Positions 26,601 through 39,200 of a stretch of DNA of 64,000 nt are shown in pieces. The stretch lies in NCBI RefSeq assembly GCF_017591425.1, contig NW_024467103.1, forward strand, positions 310,001 through 374,000, read 5' to 3'. The stretch is from Ochotona curzoniae. Its lineage: Eukaryota > Chordata > Mammalia > Lagomorpha > Ochotonidae. Both the position numbers and the translations under genes were made by a program. Under the pieces are notes generated by a model. It ran no database searches. It was not told where the DNA came from and was given only the letters and a program-made list of their open reading frames with translations. The stretch's first letter is position 1, and every line of letters starts with the position of its first letter.

Positions 26601-28458
26601 TCCTGACTCAAGGCGCTAAGAAGTCCACATCCAGAGACAAGTTCAGCGCCCAAGCCATTTCCAGCTACCATGGAAACCAAGTGCTCTGGCAGCACATATG
26701 TCTGAAAGTGGATGTGACACCTAGGGATCTCAGTGTGTTGGTGAATGGCAACTTGCCGAAGGAGCAGCACAGCTCTTCCAGTGCCAAAACGACTCCACCT
26801 GCCTCAGGAACTTCACATACCATCAGCTTTCCTAGCAGATGTCCCGGAAACCCATTTGGGTTCCATCATGTCCAATGCCCATTGAACCCAGGATGATGAA
26901 ATCAGGCATGTTGAACACCCACACAAAACAACCATGTAGATCCTGACTCAAGGCGCTAAGAAGTCCACATCCAGAGACAAGTTCAGCGCCCAAGCCATTT
27001 CCAGCTACCATGGAAACCAAGTGCTCTGGCAGCACATATGTCTGAAAGTGGATGTGACACCTAGGGATCTCAGTGTGTTGGTGAATGGCAACTTGCCGAA
27101 GGAGCAGCACAGCTCTTCCAGTGCCAAAACGACTCCACCTGCCTCAGGAACTTCACATACCATCAGCTTTCCTAGCAGATGTCCCGGAAACCCAGTTGGG
27201 ACCCATCCCATCAAATGCCCATTGAGCCCAGGATGATGAAATCAGGCATGTTGAACACCCACACAAAACAACCATGTAGATCCTGACTCAAGGCGCTAAG
27301 AAGTCCACATCCAGAGACAAGTTCAGCGCCCAAGCCATTTCCAGCTACCATGGAAACCAAGTGCTCTGGCAGCACATATGTCTGAAAGTGGATGTGACAC
27401 CTAGGGATCTCAGTGTGTTGGTGAATGGCAACTTGCCGAAGGAGCAGCACAGGTCTTCCAGTGCCAAAACGACTCCACCTGCCTCAGGAACTTCACATAC
27501 CATCAGCTTTCCTAGCAGATGTCCCGGAAACCCAGTTGGGTGCCATCTCGTCCAATGCCCATTGAGCCCAGGATGATGAAATCAGGCATGTTGAACACCC
27601 ACACAAAACAACCATGTAGATCCTGACTCAAGGCGCTAAGAAGTCCACATCCAGAGACAAGTTCAGCGCCCAAGCCATTTCCAGCTACCATGGAAACCAA
27701 GTGCTCTGGCAGCACATATGTCTGAAAGTGGATGTGACACTTGGGATCTCAGTGTGTTGGTGAATGGCAACTTGCCGAAGGAGCAGCACAGGTCTTCCAG
27801 TGCCAAAACGACTCCACCTGCCTCAGGAACTTCACATACCATCAGCTTTCCTAGCAGCTGTCCCGGAAACCCAGTTGGTGCCATCTCGTCCAATGCCCAT
27901 TGAGCCCAGGATGATGAAATCAGGCATGTTGAACACCCACACAAAACAACCATGTAGATCCTGACTCAAGGCGCTAAGAAGTCCACATCCAGAGACAAGT
28001 TCAGCGCCCAAGCCATTTCCAGCTACCATGGAAACCAAGTGCTCTGGCAGCACATATGTCTGAAAGTGGATGTGACACCTAGGGATCTCAGTGTGTTGGT
28101 GAATGGCAACTTGCCGAAGGAGCAGCACAGCTCTTCCAGTGCCAAAACGACTCCACCTGCCTCAGGAACTTCACATACCATCAGCTTTCCTAGCAGCTGT
28201 CCCGGAAACCCAGTTGGGTCCCATCTCGTCCAATGCCCATTGAGCCCAGGATGATGAAATCAGGCATGTTGAACACCCACACAAAACAACCATGTAGATC
28301 CTGACTCAAGGCGCTAAGAAGTCCACATCCAGAGACAAGTTCAGCGCCCAAGCCATTTCCAGCTACCATGGAAACCAAGTGCTCTGGCAGCACATATGTC
28401 TGAAAGTGGATGTGACACCTAGGGATCTCAGTGTGTTGGTGAATGGCAACTTGCCGAA
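23691..28458 (+). repeat. Transition zone of mostly monomeric repeats
   Basis: About 14 monomers. The first two or three still look like left-zone types: marker at 23691, expanded 'cacccaccccacac' junction near 24195 and 'tggcactaag' near 24236, the last of each. After that 'tgtagatcctgactc' replaces the BamHI-containing 'tgtggatcc', the expanded junction never returns, and consecutive 340-bp copies become very similar. Small deletions are frequent around 25222-25490 ('cacccaccaaaac', 'gacactaggg', 'gaagagcagc', 'cggaacccag'). The monomer near 24645-24780 is unusually divergent. Confidence 0.85.
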
Positions 28459-28674
28459 GTAGCAGCATTGTCTTCCAGTGCCAAAACGACTCCAACCGGC
28501 TCAGGAACTTCACATGCTGTCAGCTTTCCTAACAGATGTCCCGGAAACACAGTACGGTCCCATCTCGTCCAATGCCCACTGAGCCCAGGATGATGAAATC
28601 AGCAATGGTGAACACCCACACAAATCAAGCATGCAGATCCTGACTAAAGTTGCGAAGAAGTCCACATCCAGAGT
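28459..28674 (+). repeat. Strongly divergent monomer inside otherwise uniform repeats
   Basis: About 15 mostly private differences in 216 bases: 'gaagtagcagcattg', 'ccaaccggctc', 'catgctgtcag', 'cctaacagatg', 'aacacagtacggtcc', 'gcccactgag', 'agcaatggtg', 'caaatcaagcatgcag', 'gactaaagttgcgaag', 'gagtcaag'. Monomers on both sides are near-consensus. It keeps the older 'acagatgtcc' form while neighbours at 28195 and 28870 already have 'agctgtcc'. It may be an old monomer that escaped homogenisation or a patch converted from another array. Confidence 0.85.
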
Positions 28675-29314
28675 CAAGTTCAGCGCCCAAGCCATTTCCA
28701 GCTCCCATGGAAACCAAGTGCTCTGGCAGCACATATGTCTGAAAGTGGATGTGACACCTAGGGATCTCAGTGTGTTGGTGAATGGCAACTTGCCGAAGGA
28801 GCAGCACAGCTCTTCCAGTGCCAAAACGACTCCACCTGCCTCAGGAACTTCACATACCATCAGCTTTCCTAGCAGCTGTCCCGGAAACCCAGTTGGGTCC
28901 CATCTCGTCCAATGCCCATTGAGCCCAGGATGATGAAATCAGCATGTTGAACACCCACACAAAACAACCATGTAGATCCTGACTCAAGGCGCTAAGAAGT
29001 CCACATCCAGAGACAAGTTCAGCGCCCAAGCCATTTCCAGCTACCATGGAAACCAAGTGCTCTGGCAGCACATATGTCTGAAAGTGGATGTGACACCTAG
29101 GGATCTCAGTGTGTTGGTGAATGGCAACTTGCCGAAGGAGCAGCACAGCTCTTCCAGTGCCAAAACGACTCCACCTGCCTCAGGAACTTCACATACCATC
29201 AGCTTTCCTAGCAGATGTCCCGGAAACCCAGTTGGGTGCCATCTCGTCCAATGCCCATTGAGCCCAGGATGATGAAATCAGGCATGTTGAACACCCACAC
29301 AAAACAACCATGTA

Positions 29315-29654
29315 GATCCTGACTCAAGGCGCTAAGAAGTCCACATCCAGAGACAAGTTCAGCGCCCAAGCCATTTCCAGCTACCATGGAAACCAAGTGC
29401 TCTGGCAGCACATATGTCTGAAAGTGGATGTGACACCTAGGGATCTCAGTGTGTTGGTGAATGGCAACTTGCCGAAGGAGCAGCACAGCTCTTCCAGTGC
29501 CAAAACGACTCCACCTGCCTCAGGAACTTCACATACCATCAGCTTTCCTAGCAGCTGTCCCGGAAACCCAGTTGGGTGCCATCTCGTCCAATGCCCATTG
29601 AGCCCAGGATGATGAAATCAGGCATGTTGAACACCCACACAAAACAACCATGTA
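29315..29654 (+). repeat. Representative 340-bp monomer
   Basis: One full monomer in an arbitrary phase starting at 'gatcctgactcaaggcg' and ending before the next 'gatcctgactc' at 29655. Order of landmarks: 'ggcgctaagaagtcc', 'agcgcccaagcc', NcoI site 'ccatgg', 'gtgctctggcag', NdeI site 'catatg', 'gatgtgacacctaggg' (AvrII site), 'ggcaacttgccgaagg', 'cttccagtgccaaaac', 'cctgcctcaggaac', 'cataccatcagctttcct', 'gtcccggaaaccc', 'caatgcccattgagccc', 'gaacacccacacaaaac'. A neighbouring copy adds up to 340 bases with 175 G+C. Its length is 1 modulo 3, which destroys any continuing reading frame. Confidence 0.95.
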
Positions 29655-30053
29655 GATCCTGACTCAAGGCGCTAAGAAGTCCACATCCAGAGACAAGTTC
29701 AGCGCCCAAGCCATTTCCAGCTCCCATGGAAACCAAGTGCTCTGGCAGCACATATGTCTGAAAGTGGATGTGACACCTAGGGATCTCAGTGTGTTGCTGA
29801 ATGGCAACTTGCCGAAGGAGCAGCACAGCTCTTCCAGTGCCAAAACGACTCCACCTGCCTCAGGAACTTCACATACCATCAGCTTTCCTAGCAGCTGTCC
29901 CGGAAACCCAGTTGGGTGCCATCTCGTCCAATGCCCATTGAGCCCAGGATGATGAAATCAGGCATGTTGAACACCCACACAAAACAACCATGTAGATCCT
30001 GACTCAAGGCGCTAAGAAGTCCACATCCAGAGACAAGTTCAGCGCCCAAGCCA

Positions 30054-30072
30054 TTTCCAGCTACCATGGAAA
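30054..30072. other. Dyad D1: 6-bp inverted repeat around the NcoI site (representative copy)
   Basis: TTTCCA, a 7-base loop, then TGGAAA: a perfect inverted repeat present in nearly every monomer of the window. The common variation at this place (agctaccatgg versus agctcccatgg) falls in the loop and leaves the arms intact. A few copies break it, for example 'taccaggg' near 56558 and 61657. Short dyads that could extrude as cruciforms have been proposed as a feature of centromeric satellites lacking CENP-B binding; that role is only inferred here. Confidence 0.6.
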
Positions 30073-30132
30073 CCAAGTGCTCTGGCAGCACATATGTCTG
30101 AAAGTGGATGTGACACCTAGGGATCTCAGTGT

Positions 30133-30148
30133 GTTGCTGAATGGCAAC
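30133..30148. other. Dyad D2: GTTGC/GCAAC inverted repeat, derived form (representative copy)
   Basis: GTTGC, six bases, GCAAC. In the left zone the same site usually reads 'gttggtgaatggcaac', where the innermost pair is mismatched. The G-to-C change that completes the arm appears singly near 18215 and 20262 and predominates from about 29793. The 'ttgcaggatgg' variants (near 49154, 55269, 55949 and 61048) change only the loop. Confidence 0.55.
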
Positions 30149-30162
30149 TTGCCGAAGGAGCA

Positions 30163-30180
30163 GCACAGGTCTTCCAGTGC
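30163..30180. other. Dyad D3: GCAC-a-GG/CC-a-GTGC inverted repeat, derived form (representative copy)
   Basis: An 18-base near-palindrome: GCAC pairs with GTGC, an A-A mismatch follows, then GG pairs with CC around a TCTT loop. The left-zone form 'cacagctcttcc' has C instead of G and loses the innermost pair. The 'cacaggtcttcc' form occurs sporadically in the left zone and predominates after about 30.16 kb. Several right-zone copies break it (40691, 42731, 60741), so it is less constant than D1, D2 and D4. Confidence 0.45.
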
Positions 30181-30219
30181 CAAAACGACTCCACCTGCCT
30201 CAGGAACTTCACATACCAT

Positions 30220-30237
30220 CAGCTTTCCTAGCAGCTG
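30220..30237. other. Dyad D4: CAGCT/AGCTG inverted repeat, derived form (representative copy)
   Basis: CAGCT, eight bases, AGCTG. The left-zone form reads 'agcagatgtcc', so the arm is broken. The A-to-C change that completes it appears singly at 18311-18320, then from 27857 onward in most copies, with one reversion near 56047. Right-zone variants 'tttccaagcagctg' (43811, 55020, 60798) and 'tttcctcgcagctg' (40412) change only the loop. The change also creates a PvuII site. Confidence 0.55.
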
Positions 30238-33200
30238 TCCCGGAAACCCAGTTGGGTGCCATCTCGTCCAATGCCCATTGAGCCCAGGATGATGAAATCA
30301 GGCATGTTGAACACCCACACAAAACAACCATGTAGATCCTGACTCAAGGCGCTAAGAAGTCCACATCCAGAGACAAGTTCAGCGCCCAAGCCATTTCCAG
30401 CTCCCATGGAAACCAAGTGCTCTGGCAGCACATATGTCTGAAAGTGGATGTGACACCTAGGGATCTCAGTGTGTTGCTGAATGGCAACTTGCCGAAGGAG
30501 CAGCACAGGTCTTCCAGTGCCAAAACCACTCCACCTGCCTCAGGAACTTCACATACCATCAGCTTTCCTAGCAGCTGTCCCGGAAACCCAGTTGGGTGCC
30601 ATCTCGTCCAATGCCCATTGAGCCCAGGAGGATGAAATCAGCATGTTGAACACCCACACAAAACAACCATGTAGATCCTGACTCAAGGCGCTAAGAAGTC
30701 CACATCCAGAGACAAGTTCAGCGCCCAAGCCATTTCCAGCTACCATGGAAACCAAGTGCTCTGGCAGCACATATGTCTGAAAGTGGATGTGACACCTAGG
30801 GATCTCAGTGTGTTCCTGAATGGCAACTTGCCGAAGGAGCAGCACAGGTCTTCCAGTGCCAAAACGACTCCACCTGCCTCAGGAACTTCACATACCATCA
30901 GCTTTCCTAGCAGCTGTCCTGGAAACCCAGTTGGGTGCCATCTCGTCCAATGCCCATTGAGCCCAGGAGGATGAAATCAGGCATGTTGAACACCCACACA
31001 AAACAACCATGTAGATCCTGACTCAAGGCGCTAAGAAGTCCACATCCAGAGACAAGTTCAGCGCCCAAGCCATTTCCAGCTCCCATGGAAACCAAGTGCT
31101 CTGGCAGCACATATGTCTGAAAGTGGATGTGACACCTAGGGATCTCAGTGTGTTGCTGAATGGCAACTTGCCGAAGGAGCAGCACAGGTCTTCCAGTGCC
31201 AAAACCACTCCACCTGCCTCAGGAACTTCACATACCATCAGCTTTCCTAGCAGCTGTCCCGGAAACCCAGTTGGGTGCCATCTCGTCCAATGCCCATTGA
31301 GCCCAGGAGGATGAAATCAGGCATGTTGAACACCCACACAAAACAACCATGTAGATCCTGACTCAAGGCGCTAAGAAGTCCACATCCAGAGACAAGTTCA
31401 GCGCCCAAGCCATTTCCAGCTCCCATGGAAACCAAGTGCTCTGGCAGCACATATGTCTGAAAGTGGATGTGACACCTAGGGATCTCAGTGTGTTGCTGAA
31501 TGGCAACTTGCCGAAGGAGCAGCACAGGTCTTCCAGTGCCAAAACGACTCCACCTGCCTCAGGAACTTCACATACCATCAGCTTTCCTAGCAGCTGTCCG
31601 GAAACCCAGTTGGGTGCCATCTCGTCCAATGCCCATTGAGCCCAGGAGGATGAAATCAAGCATGTTGAACACCCACACAAAACAACCATGTAGATCCTGA
31701 CTCAAGGCGCTAAGAAGTCCACATCCAGAGACAAGTTCAGCGCCCAAGCCATTTCCAGCTCCCATGGAAACCAAGTGCTCTGGCAGCACATATGTCTGAA
31801 AGTGGATGTGACACCTAGGGATCTCAGTGTGTTGCTGAATGGCAACTTGCCGAAGGAGCAGCACAGGTCTTCCAGTGCCAAAAACGACTCCACCTGCCTC
31901 AGGAACTTCACATACCATCAGCTTTCCTAGCAGCTGTCCCGGAAACCCAGTTGGGTGCCATCTCGTCCAATGCCCATTGAGCCCAGGAGGATGAAATCAG
32001 GCATGTTGAACACCCACACAAAACAACCATGTACATCCTGACTCAAGGCCTAACAAGTCCACATCCAGAGACAAGTTCAGCACACAAGCCATTTCCAGCT
32101 CCCATGGAAACCAGGTGCTCTGGCAGCACATATGTCTGAAAGTGGATGTGACACCTAAAGATCTCAGTGTGTTGCTGAATGGCAACTTGCCGAAGGAGCA
32201 GCACAGGTCTTCCAGTGCCAAAACCACTCCACCTGCCTCAGGAACTTCACATACCATCAGCTTTCCTAGCAGCTGTCCCGGAAACCCAGTTGGGTGCCAT
32301 CTCGTCCAATGCCCATTGAGCCCAGGAGGATGAAATCAGGCATGTTGAACACCCACACAAAACAACCATGTAGATCCTGACTCAAGGCGCTAAGAAGTCC
32401 ACATCCAGAGACAAGTTCAGCGCCCAAGCCATTTCCAGCTCCCATGGAAACCAAGTGCTCTGGCAGCACATATGTCTGAAAGTGGATGTGACACCTAGGG
32501 ATCTCAGTGTGTTGCTGAATGGCAACTTGCCGAAGGAGCAGCACAGGTCTTCCAGTGCCAAAACCACTCCACCTGCCTCAGGAACTTCACATGCCATCAG
32601 CTTTCCTAGCAGCTGTCCCGGAAACCCAGTTGGGTGCCATCTCGTCCAATGCCCATTGAGCCCAGGATGATGAAATCAGGCATGTTGAACACCCACACAA
32701 AACAACCATGTAGATCCTGACTCAAGGCGCTAAGAAGTCCACATCCAGAGACAAGTTCAGCGCCCAAGCCATTTCCAGCTCCCATGGAAACCAAGTGCTC
32801 TGGCAGCACATATGTCTGAAAGTGGATGTGACACCTAGGAATCTCAGTGTGTTGCTGAATGGCAACTTGCCGAAGGAGCAGCACAGGTCTTCCAGTGCCA
32901 AAACCACTCCACCTGCCTCAGGAACTTCACATACCATCAGCTTTCCTAGCAGCTGTCCCGGAAACCCAGTTGGGTGCCATCTCGTCCAATGCCCATTGAG
33001 CCCAGGATGATGAAATCAGGCATGTTGAACACCCACACAAAACAACCATGTAGATCCTGACTCAAGGCGCTAAGAAGTCCACATCCAGAGACAAGTTCAG
33101 CGCCCAAGCCATTTCCAGCTCCCATGGAAACCAAGTGCTCTGGCAGCACATATGTCTGAAAGTGGATGTGACACCTAGGGATCTCAGTGTGTTGCTGAAT

Positions 33201-36200
33201 GGCAACTTGCCGAAGGAGCAGCACAGGTCTTCCAGTGCCAAAACCACTCCACCTGCCTCAGGAACTTCACATACCATCAGCTTTCCTAGCAGCTGTCCCG
33301 GAAACCCAGTTGGGTGCCATCTCGTCCAATGCCCATTGAGCCCAGGAGGATGAAATCAGGCATGTTCAACACCCACACAAAACAACCATGTACATCCTGA
33401 CTCAAGGCGCTAAGAAGTCCACATCCAGAGACAAGTTCAGCGCCCAAGCCATTTCCAGCTACCATGGAAACCAAGTGCTCTGGCAGCACATATGTCTGAA
33501 AGTGGATGTGACACCTAGGGATCTCAGTGTGTTGCTGAATGGCAACTTGCCGAAGGAGCAGCACAGGTCTTCCAGTGCCAAAACCACTCCACCTGCCTCA
33601 GGAACTTCACATACCATCAGCTTTCCTAGCAGCTGTCCCGGAAACCCAGTTGGGTGCCATCTCGTCCAATGCCCATTGAGCCCAGGATGATGAAATCAGC
33701 ATGTTGAACACCCACACAAAACAACCATGTAGATCCTGACTCAAGGCGCTAAGAAGTCCACATCCAGAGACAAGTTCAGCGCCCAAGCCATTTCCAGCTA
33801 CCATGGAAACCAAGTGCTCTGGCAGCACATGTGTCTGAAAGTGGATGTGACACCTAGGGATCTCAGTGTGTTGCTGAATGGCAACTTGCCGAAGGAGCAG
33901 CACAGGTCTTCCAGTGCCAAAACCACTCCACCTGCCTCAGGAACTTCACATGCCATCAGCTTTCCTAGCAGCTGTCCCGGAAACCCAGTTGGGTGCCATC
34001 TCGTCCAATGCCCATTGAGCCCAGGATGATGAAATCAGGCATGTTGAACACCCACACAAAACAACCATGTACATCCTGACTCAAGGCACTAAGAAGTCCA
34101 CATCCAGAGACAAGTTCAGCGCCCAAGCCATTTCCAGCTACCATGGAAACCAAGTGCTCTGGCAGCACATATGTCTGAAAGTGGATGTGACACCTAGGGA
34201 TCTCAGTGTGTTGCTGAATGGCAACTTGCCGAAGGAGCAGCACAGGTCTTCCAGTGCCAAAACCACTCCACCTGCCTCAGGAACTTCACATACCATCAGC
34301 TTTCCTAGCAGCTGTCCCGGAAACCCAGTTGGGTGCCATCTCGTCCAATGCCCATTGAGCCCAGATTGATGAAATCAGGCATGTTGAACACCCACACAAA
34401 ACAACCATGTAGATCCTGACTCAAGGCGCTAAGAAGTCCACATCCAGAGACAAGTTCAGCGCCCAAGCCATTTCCAGCTCCCATGGAAACCAAGTGCTCT
34501 GGCAGCACATATGTCTGAAAGTGGATGTGACACCTAGGGATCTCAGTGTGTTGCTGAATGGCAACTTGCCGAAGGAGCAGCACAGGTCTTCCAGTGCCAA
34601 AACCACTCCACCTGCCTCAGGAACTTCACATACCATCAGCTTTCCTAGCAGCTGTCCCGGAAACCCAGTTGGGTGCCATCTCGTCCAATGCCCATTGAGC
34701 CCAGGAGGATGAAATCAGGCATGTTGAACACCCACACAAAACAACCATGTACATCCTGACTCAAGGCGCTAAGAAATCCACATCCAGAGACAAGTTCAGC
34801 GCCCAAGCCATTTCCAGCTCCCATGGAAACCAAGTGCTCTGGCAGCACATATGTCTGAAAGTGGATGTGACACCTAGGGATCTCAGTGTGTTGCTGAATG
34901 GCAACTTGCCGAAGGAGCAGCACAGGTCTTCCAGTGCCAAAACGACTCCACATGCCTCAGGAACTTCACATACCATCAGCTTTCCTAGCAGCTGTCCCGG
35001 AAACCCAGTTGGGTGCCATCTCGTCCAATGCCCATTGAGCCCAGGAGGATGAAATCAGGCATGTTGAACACCCACACAAAACAACCATGTAGATCCTGAC
35101 TCAAGGCGCTAAGAAGTCCACATCCAGAGACAAGTTCAGCGCCCAAGCCATTTCCAGCTCCCATGGAAACCAAGTGCTCTGGCAGCACATATGTCTGAAA
35201 GTGGATGTGACACCTAGGGATCTCAGTGTGTTGCTGAATGGCAACTTGCCGAAGGAGCAGCACAGGTCTTCCAGTGCCAAAACCACTCCACCTGCCTCAG
35301 GAACTTCACATACCATCAGCTTTCCTAGCAGCTGTCCCGGAAACCCAGTTGGGTGCCATCTCGTCCAATGCCCATTGAGCCCAGGAGGATGAAATCAGGC
35401 ATGTTGAACACCCACACAAAACAACCATGTACATCCTGACTAAAGGCGCTAAGAAGTCCACATCCAGAGACAAGTTCAGCGCCCAAGCCATTTCCAGCTA
35501 CCATGGAAACCAAGTGCTCTGGCAGCACATATGTCTGAAAGTGGATGTGACACCTAGGGATCTCAGTGTGTTGCTGAATGGCAACTTGCCGAAGGAGCAG
35601 CACAGGTCTTCCAGTGCCAAAACGACTCCACCTGCCTCAGGAACTTCACATACCATCAGCTTTCCTAGCAGCTGTCCCGGAAACCCAGTTGGGTGCCATC
35701 TCGTCCAATGCCCATTGAGCCCAGGAGGATGAAATCAGGCATGTTGAACACCCACACAAAACATCCATGTAGATCCTGACTCAAGGCGCTAAGAAGTCCA
35801 CATCCAGAGACAAGTTCAGCGCCCAAGCCATTTCCAGCTCCCATGGAAACCAAGTGCTCTGGCAGCACATATGTCTGAAAGTGGATGTGACACCTAGGGA
35901 TCTCAGTGTGTTGCTGAATGGCAACTTGCCGAATAGCAGCACAGGTCTTCCAGTGCCAAAACGACTCCACCTGCCTCAGGAACTTCACATGCCATCAGCT
36001 TTCCTAGCAGCTGTCCCGGAAACCCAGTTGCGTGCCATCTCGTCCAATGCCCATTGAGCCCAGGATGATGAAATCAGGCATGTTGAACACCCACACAAAA
36101 CAACCATGTAGATCCTGACTCAAGGCGCTAAGAAGTCCACATCCAGAGACAAGTTCAGCGCCCAAGCCATTTCCAGCTCCCATGGAAACCAAGTGCTCTG

Positions 36201-39200
36201 GCAGCACATATGTCTGAAAGTGGATGTGACACCTAGGGATCTCAGTGTGTTGCTGAATGGCAACTTGCCGAAGGAGCAGCACAGGTCTTCCAGTGCCAAA
36301 ACGACTCCACCTGCCTCAGGAACTTCACATACCATCAGCTTTCCTAGCAGCTGTCCCGGAAACCCAGTTGGGTGCCATCTCGTCCAATGCCCATTGAGCC
36401 CAGGAGGATGAAATCAGGCATGTTGAACACCCACACAAAACAACCATGTAGATCCTGACTCAAGGCGCTAAGAAGTCCACATCCAGAGACAAGTTCAGCG
36501 CCCAAGCCATTTCCAGCTCCCATGGAAACCAAGTGCTCTGGCAACACATATGTCTGAAAGTGGATGTGACACCTAGGGATCTCAGTGTGTTGCTGAATGG
36601 CAACTTGCCGAAGGAGCAGCACAGGTCTTCCAGTGCCAAAACGACTCCACCTGCCTCAGGAACTTCACATACCATCAGCTTTCCTAGCAGCTGTCCCGGA
36701 AACCCAGTTGGGTGCCATCTCGTCCAATGCCCATTGAGCCCAGGAGGATGAAATCAGGCATGTTCAACACCCACACAAAACAACCATGTACATCCTGACT
36801 CAAGGCGCTAAGAAATCCACATCCAGAGACAAGTTCAGCGCCCAAGCCATTTCCAGCTCCCATGGAAACCAAGTGCTCTGGCAGCACATATGTCTGAAAG
36901 TGGATGTGACACCTAGGGATCTCAGTGTGTTGCTGAATGGCAACTTGCCGAAGGAGCAGCACAGGTCTTCCAGTGCCAAAATGACTCCACCTGCCTCAGG
37001 AACTTCACATACCATCAGCTTTCCTAGCAGCTGTCCCGGAAACCCAGTTGGGTGCCATCTCGTCCAATGCCCATTGAGCCCAGGAGGATGAAATCAGGCA
37101 TGTTGAACACCCACACAAAGCAATCATGTAGATCCTGACTCAAGGCGCTAAGAAGTCCACATCCAGAGACAAGTTCAGCGCCCAAGCCATTTCCAGCTCC
37201 CATGGAAACCAAGTGCTCTGGCAGCACATATGTCTGAAAGTGGATGTGACACCTAGGGATCTCAGTGTGTTGCTGAATGGCAACTTGCCGAAGGAGCAGC
37301 ACAGGTCTTCCAGTGCCAAAACCACTCCACCTGCCTCAGGAACTTCACATACCATCAGCTTTCCTAGCAGCTGTCCCGGAAACCCAGTTGGGTGCCATCT
37401 CGTCCAATGCCCATTGAGCCCAGGAGGATGAAATCAGGCATGTTGAACACCCACACAAAACAACCATGTAGATCCTGACTCAAGGCGCTAAGAAGTCCAC
37501 ATCCAGAGACAAGTTCAGCGCCCAAGCCATTTCCAGCTACCATGGAAACCAAGTGCTCTGGCAGCACATATGTCTGAAAGTGGATGTGACACCTAGGGAT
37601 CTCAGTGTGTTGCTGAATGGCAACTTGCCGAAGGAGCAGCACAGGTCTTCCAGTGCCAAAACGACTCCACCTGCCTCAGGAACTTCACATAGCATCAGCT
37701 TTCCTAGCAGCTGTCCCGGAAACCCAGTTGGGTGCCATCTCGTCCAATGCCCATTGAGCCCAGGAGGATGAAATCAGCATGTTGAACACCCACACAAAAC
37801 AACCATGTAGATCCTGACTCAAGGCGCTAAGAAGTCCACATCCAGAGACAAGTTCAGCGCCCAAGCCATTTCCAGCTCCCATGGAAACCAAGTGCTCTGG
37901 CAGCACATATGTCTGAAAGTGGATGTGACACCTAGGGATCTCAGTGTGTTGGTGAATGGCAACTTGCCGAAGGAGCAGCACAGGTCTTCCAGTGCCAAAA
38001 CGACTCCACCTGCCTCAGGAACTTCACATACCATCAGCTTTCCTAGCAGCTGTCCCGGAAACCCAGTTGGGTGCCATCTCGTCCAATGCCCATTGAGCCC
38101 AGAGGATGAAATCAGGCATGTTGAACACCCACACAAAACAACCATGTAGATCCTGACTCAAGGCGCTAAGAAGTCCACATCCAGAGACAAGTTCAGCGCC
38201 CAAGCCATTTCCAGCTCCCATGGAAACCAAGTGCTCTGGCAGCACATATGTCTGAAAGTGGATGTGACACCTAGGGATCTCAGTGTGTTGCTGAATGGCA
38301 ACTTGCCGAAGGAGCAGCACAGGTCTTCCAGTGCCAAAACGACTCCACCTGCCTCAGAACTTCACATAGCATCAGCTTTCCTAGCAGCTGTCCCGGAAAC
38401 CCAGTTGGGTGCCATCTCGTCCAATGCCCATTGAGCCCAGGATGATGAAATCAGGCATGTTGAACACCCACACAAAACAACCATGTACATCCTGACTCAA
38501 GGCGCTAAGAAGTCCACATCCAGAGACAAGTTCAGCGCCCAAGCCATTTCCAGCTCCCATGGAAACCAAGTGCTCTGGCAGCACATATGTCTGAAAGTGG
38601 ATGTGACACCTAGGGATCTCAGTGTGTTGCTGAATGGCAACTTGCCGAAGGAGCAGCACAGGTCTTCCAGTGCCAAAACGACTCCACCTGCCTCAGGAAC
38701 TTCACATACCTCAGCTTTCCTAGCAGCTGTCCCGGAAACCCAGTTGGGTGCCATCTCGTCCAATGCCCATTGAGCCCAGGATAATGAAATCAGGCATGTT
38801 GAACACCCACACAAAACAACCATGTACATCCTGACTCAAGGCGCTAAGAAGTCCACATCCAGAGACAAGTTCAGCGCCCAAGCCATTTCCAGCTACCATG
38901 GAAACCAAGTGCTCTGGCAGCACATATGTCTGAAAGTGGATGTGACACCTAGGGATCTCAGTGTGTTGCTGAATGGCAACTTGCCGAAGGAGCCACACAG
39001 GTCTTCCAGTGCCAAAACCACTCCACCTGCCTCAGGAACTTCACATACCATCAGCTTTCCTAGCAGCTGTCCCGGAAACCCAGTTGGGTGCCATCTTCTC
39101 CAATGCCCATTGAGCCCAGGAGGATGAAATCAGGCATGTTGAACACCCACACAAAACAACCATGTAGATCCTGACTCAAGGCGCTAAGAAATCCACATCC

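Larger units (their letters stand above)
28675..30160 (+). repeat. Near-consensus monomers at the edge of the homogenised zone
   Basis: Four to five monomers that are almost identical. The 'ttggtgaatgg' to 'ttgctgaatgg' change takes over at 29793, while 'cacagctctt' persists until the copy ending near 29830 and is replaced from 30163. 'aatcagcatgttg' (about 28938) lacks one base, a deletion shared with copies near 30640, 33695 and 37774. Confidence 0.85.

Noticed and set aside
29315..29654. Internal duplication within the monomer ('ttcagcgcccaagcc' with 'ttccagtgccaaaac'; 'cacatatg' with 'cacatacc'; 'acctaggg' with 'tcctagca')
   Set aside because: The matches are short and their offsets differ (134, 121 and 111 bases). 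This could be an ancient, deleted duplication but is equally compatible with chance.
30229..30260. Possible CENP-B box around 'tcccggaaacccagttg' or 'tcccggaaaccgagttg'
   Set aside because: Only the CCCG half matches the reverse-complement box. The required T and the CGAA half at correct spacing are absent. 'gccgaagg' elsewhere has CGAA but no CCCG partner.
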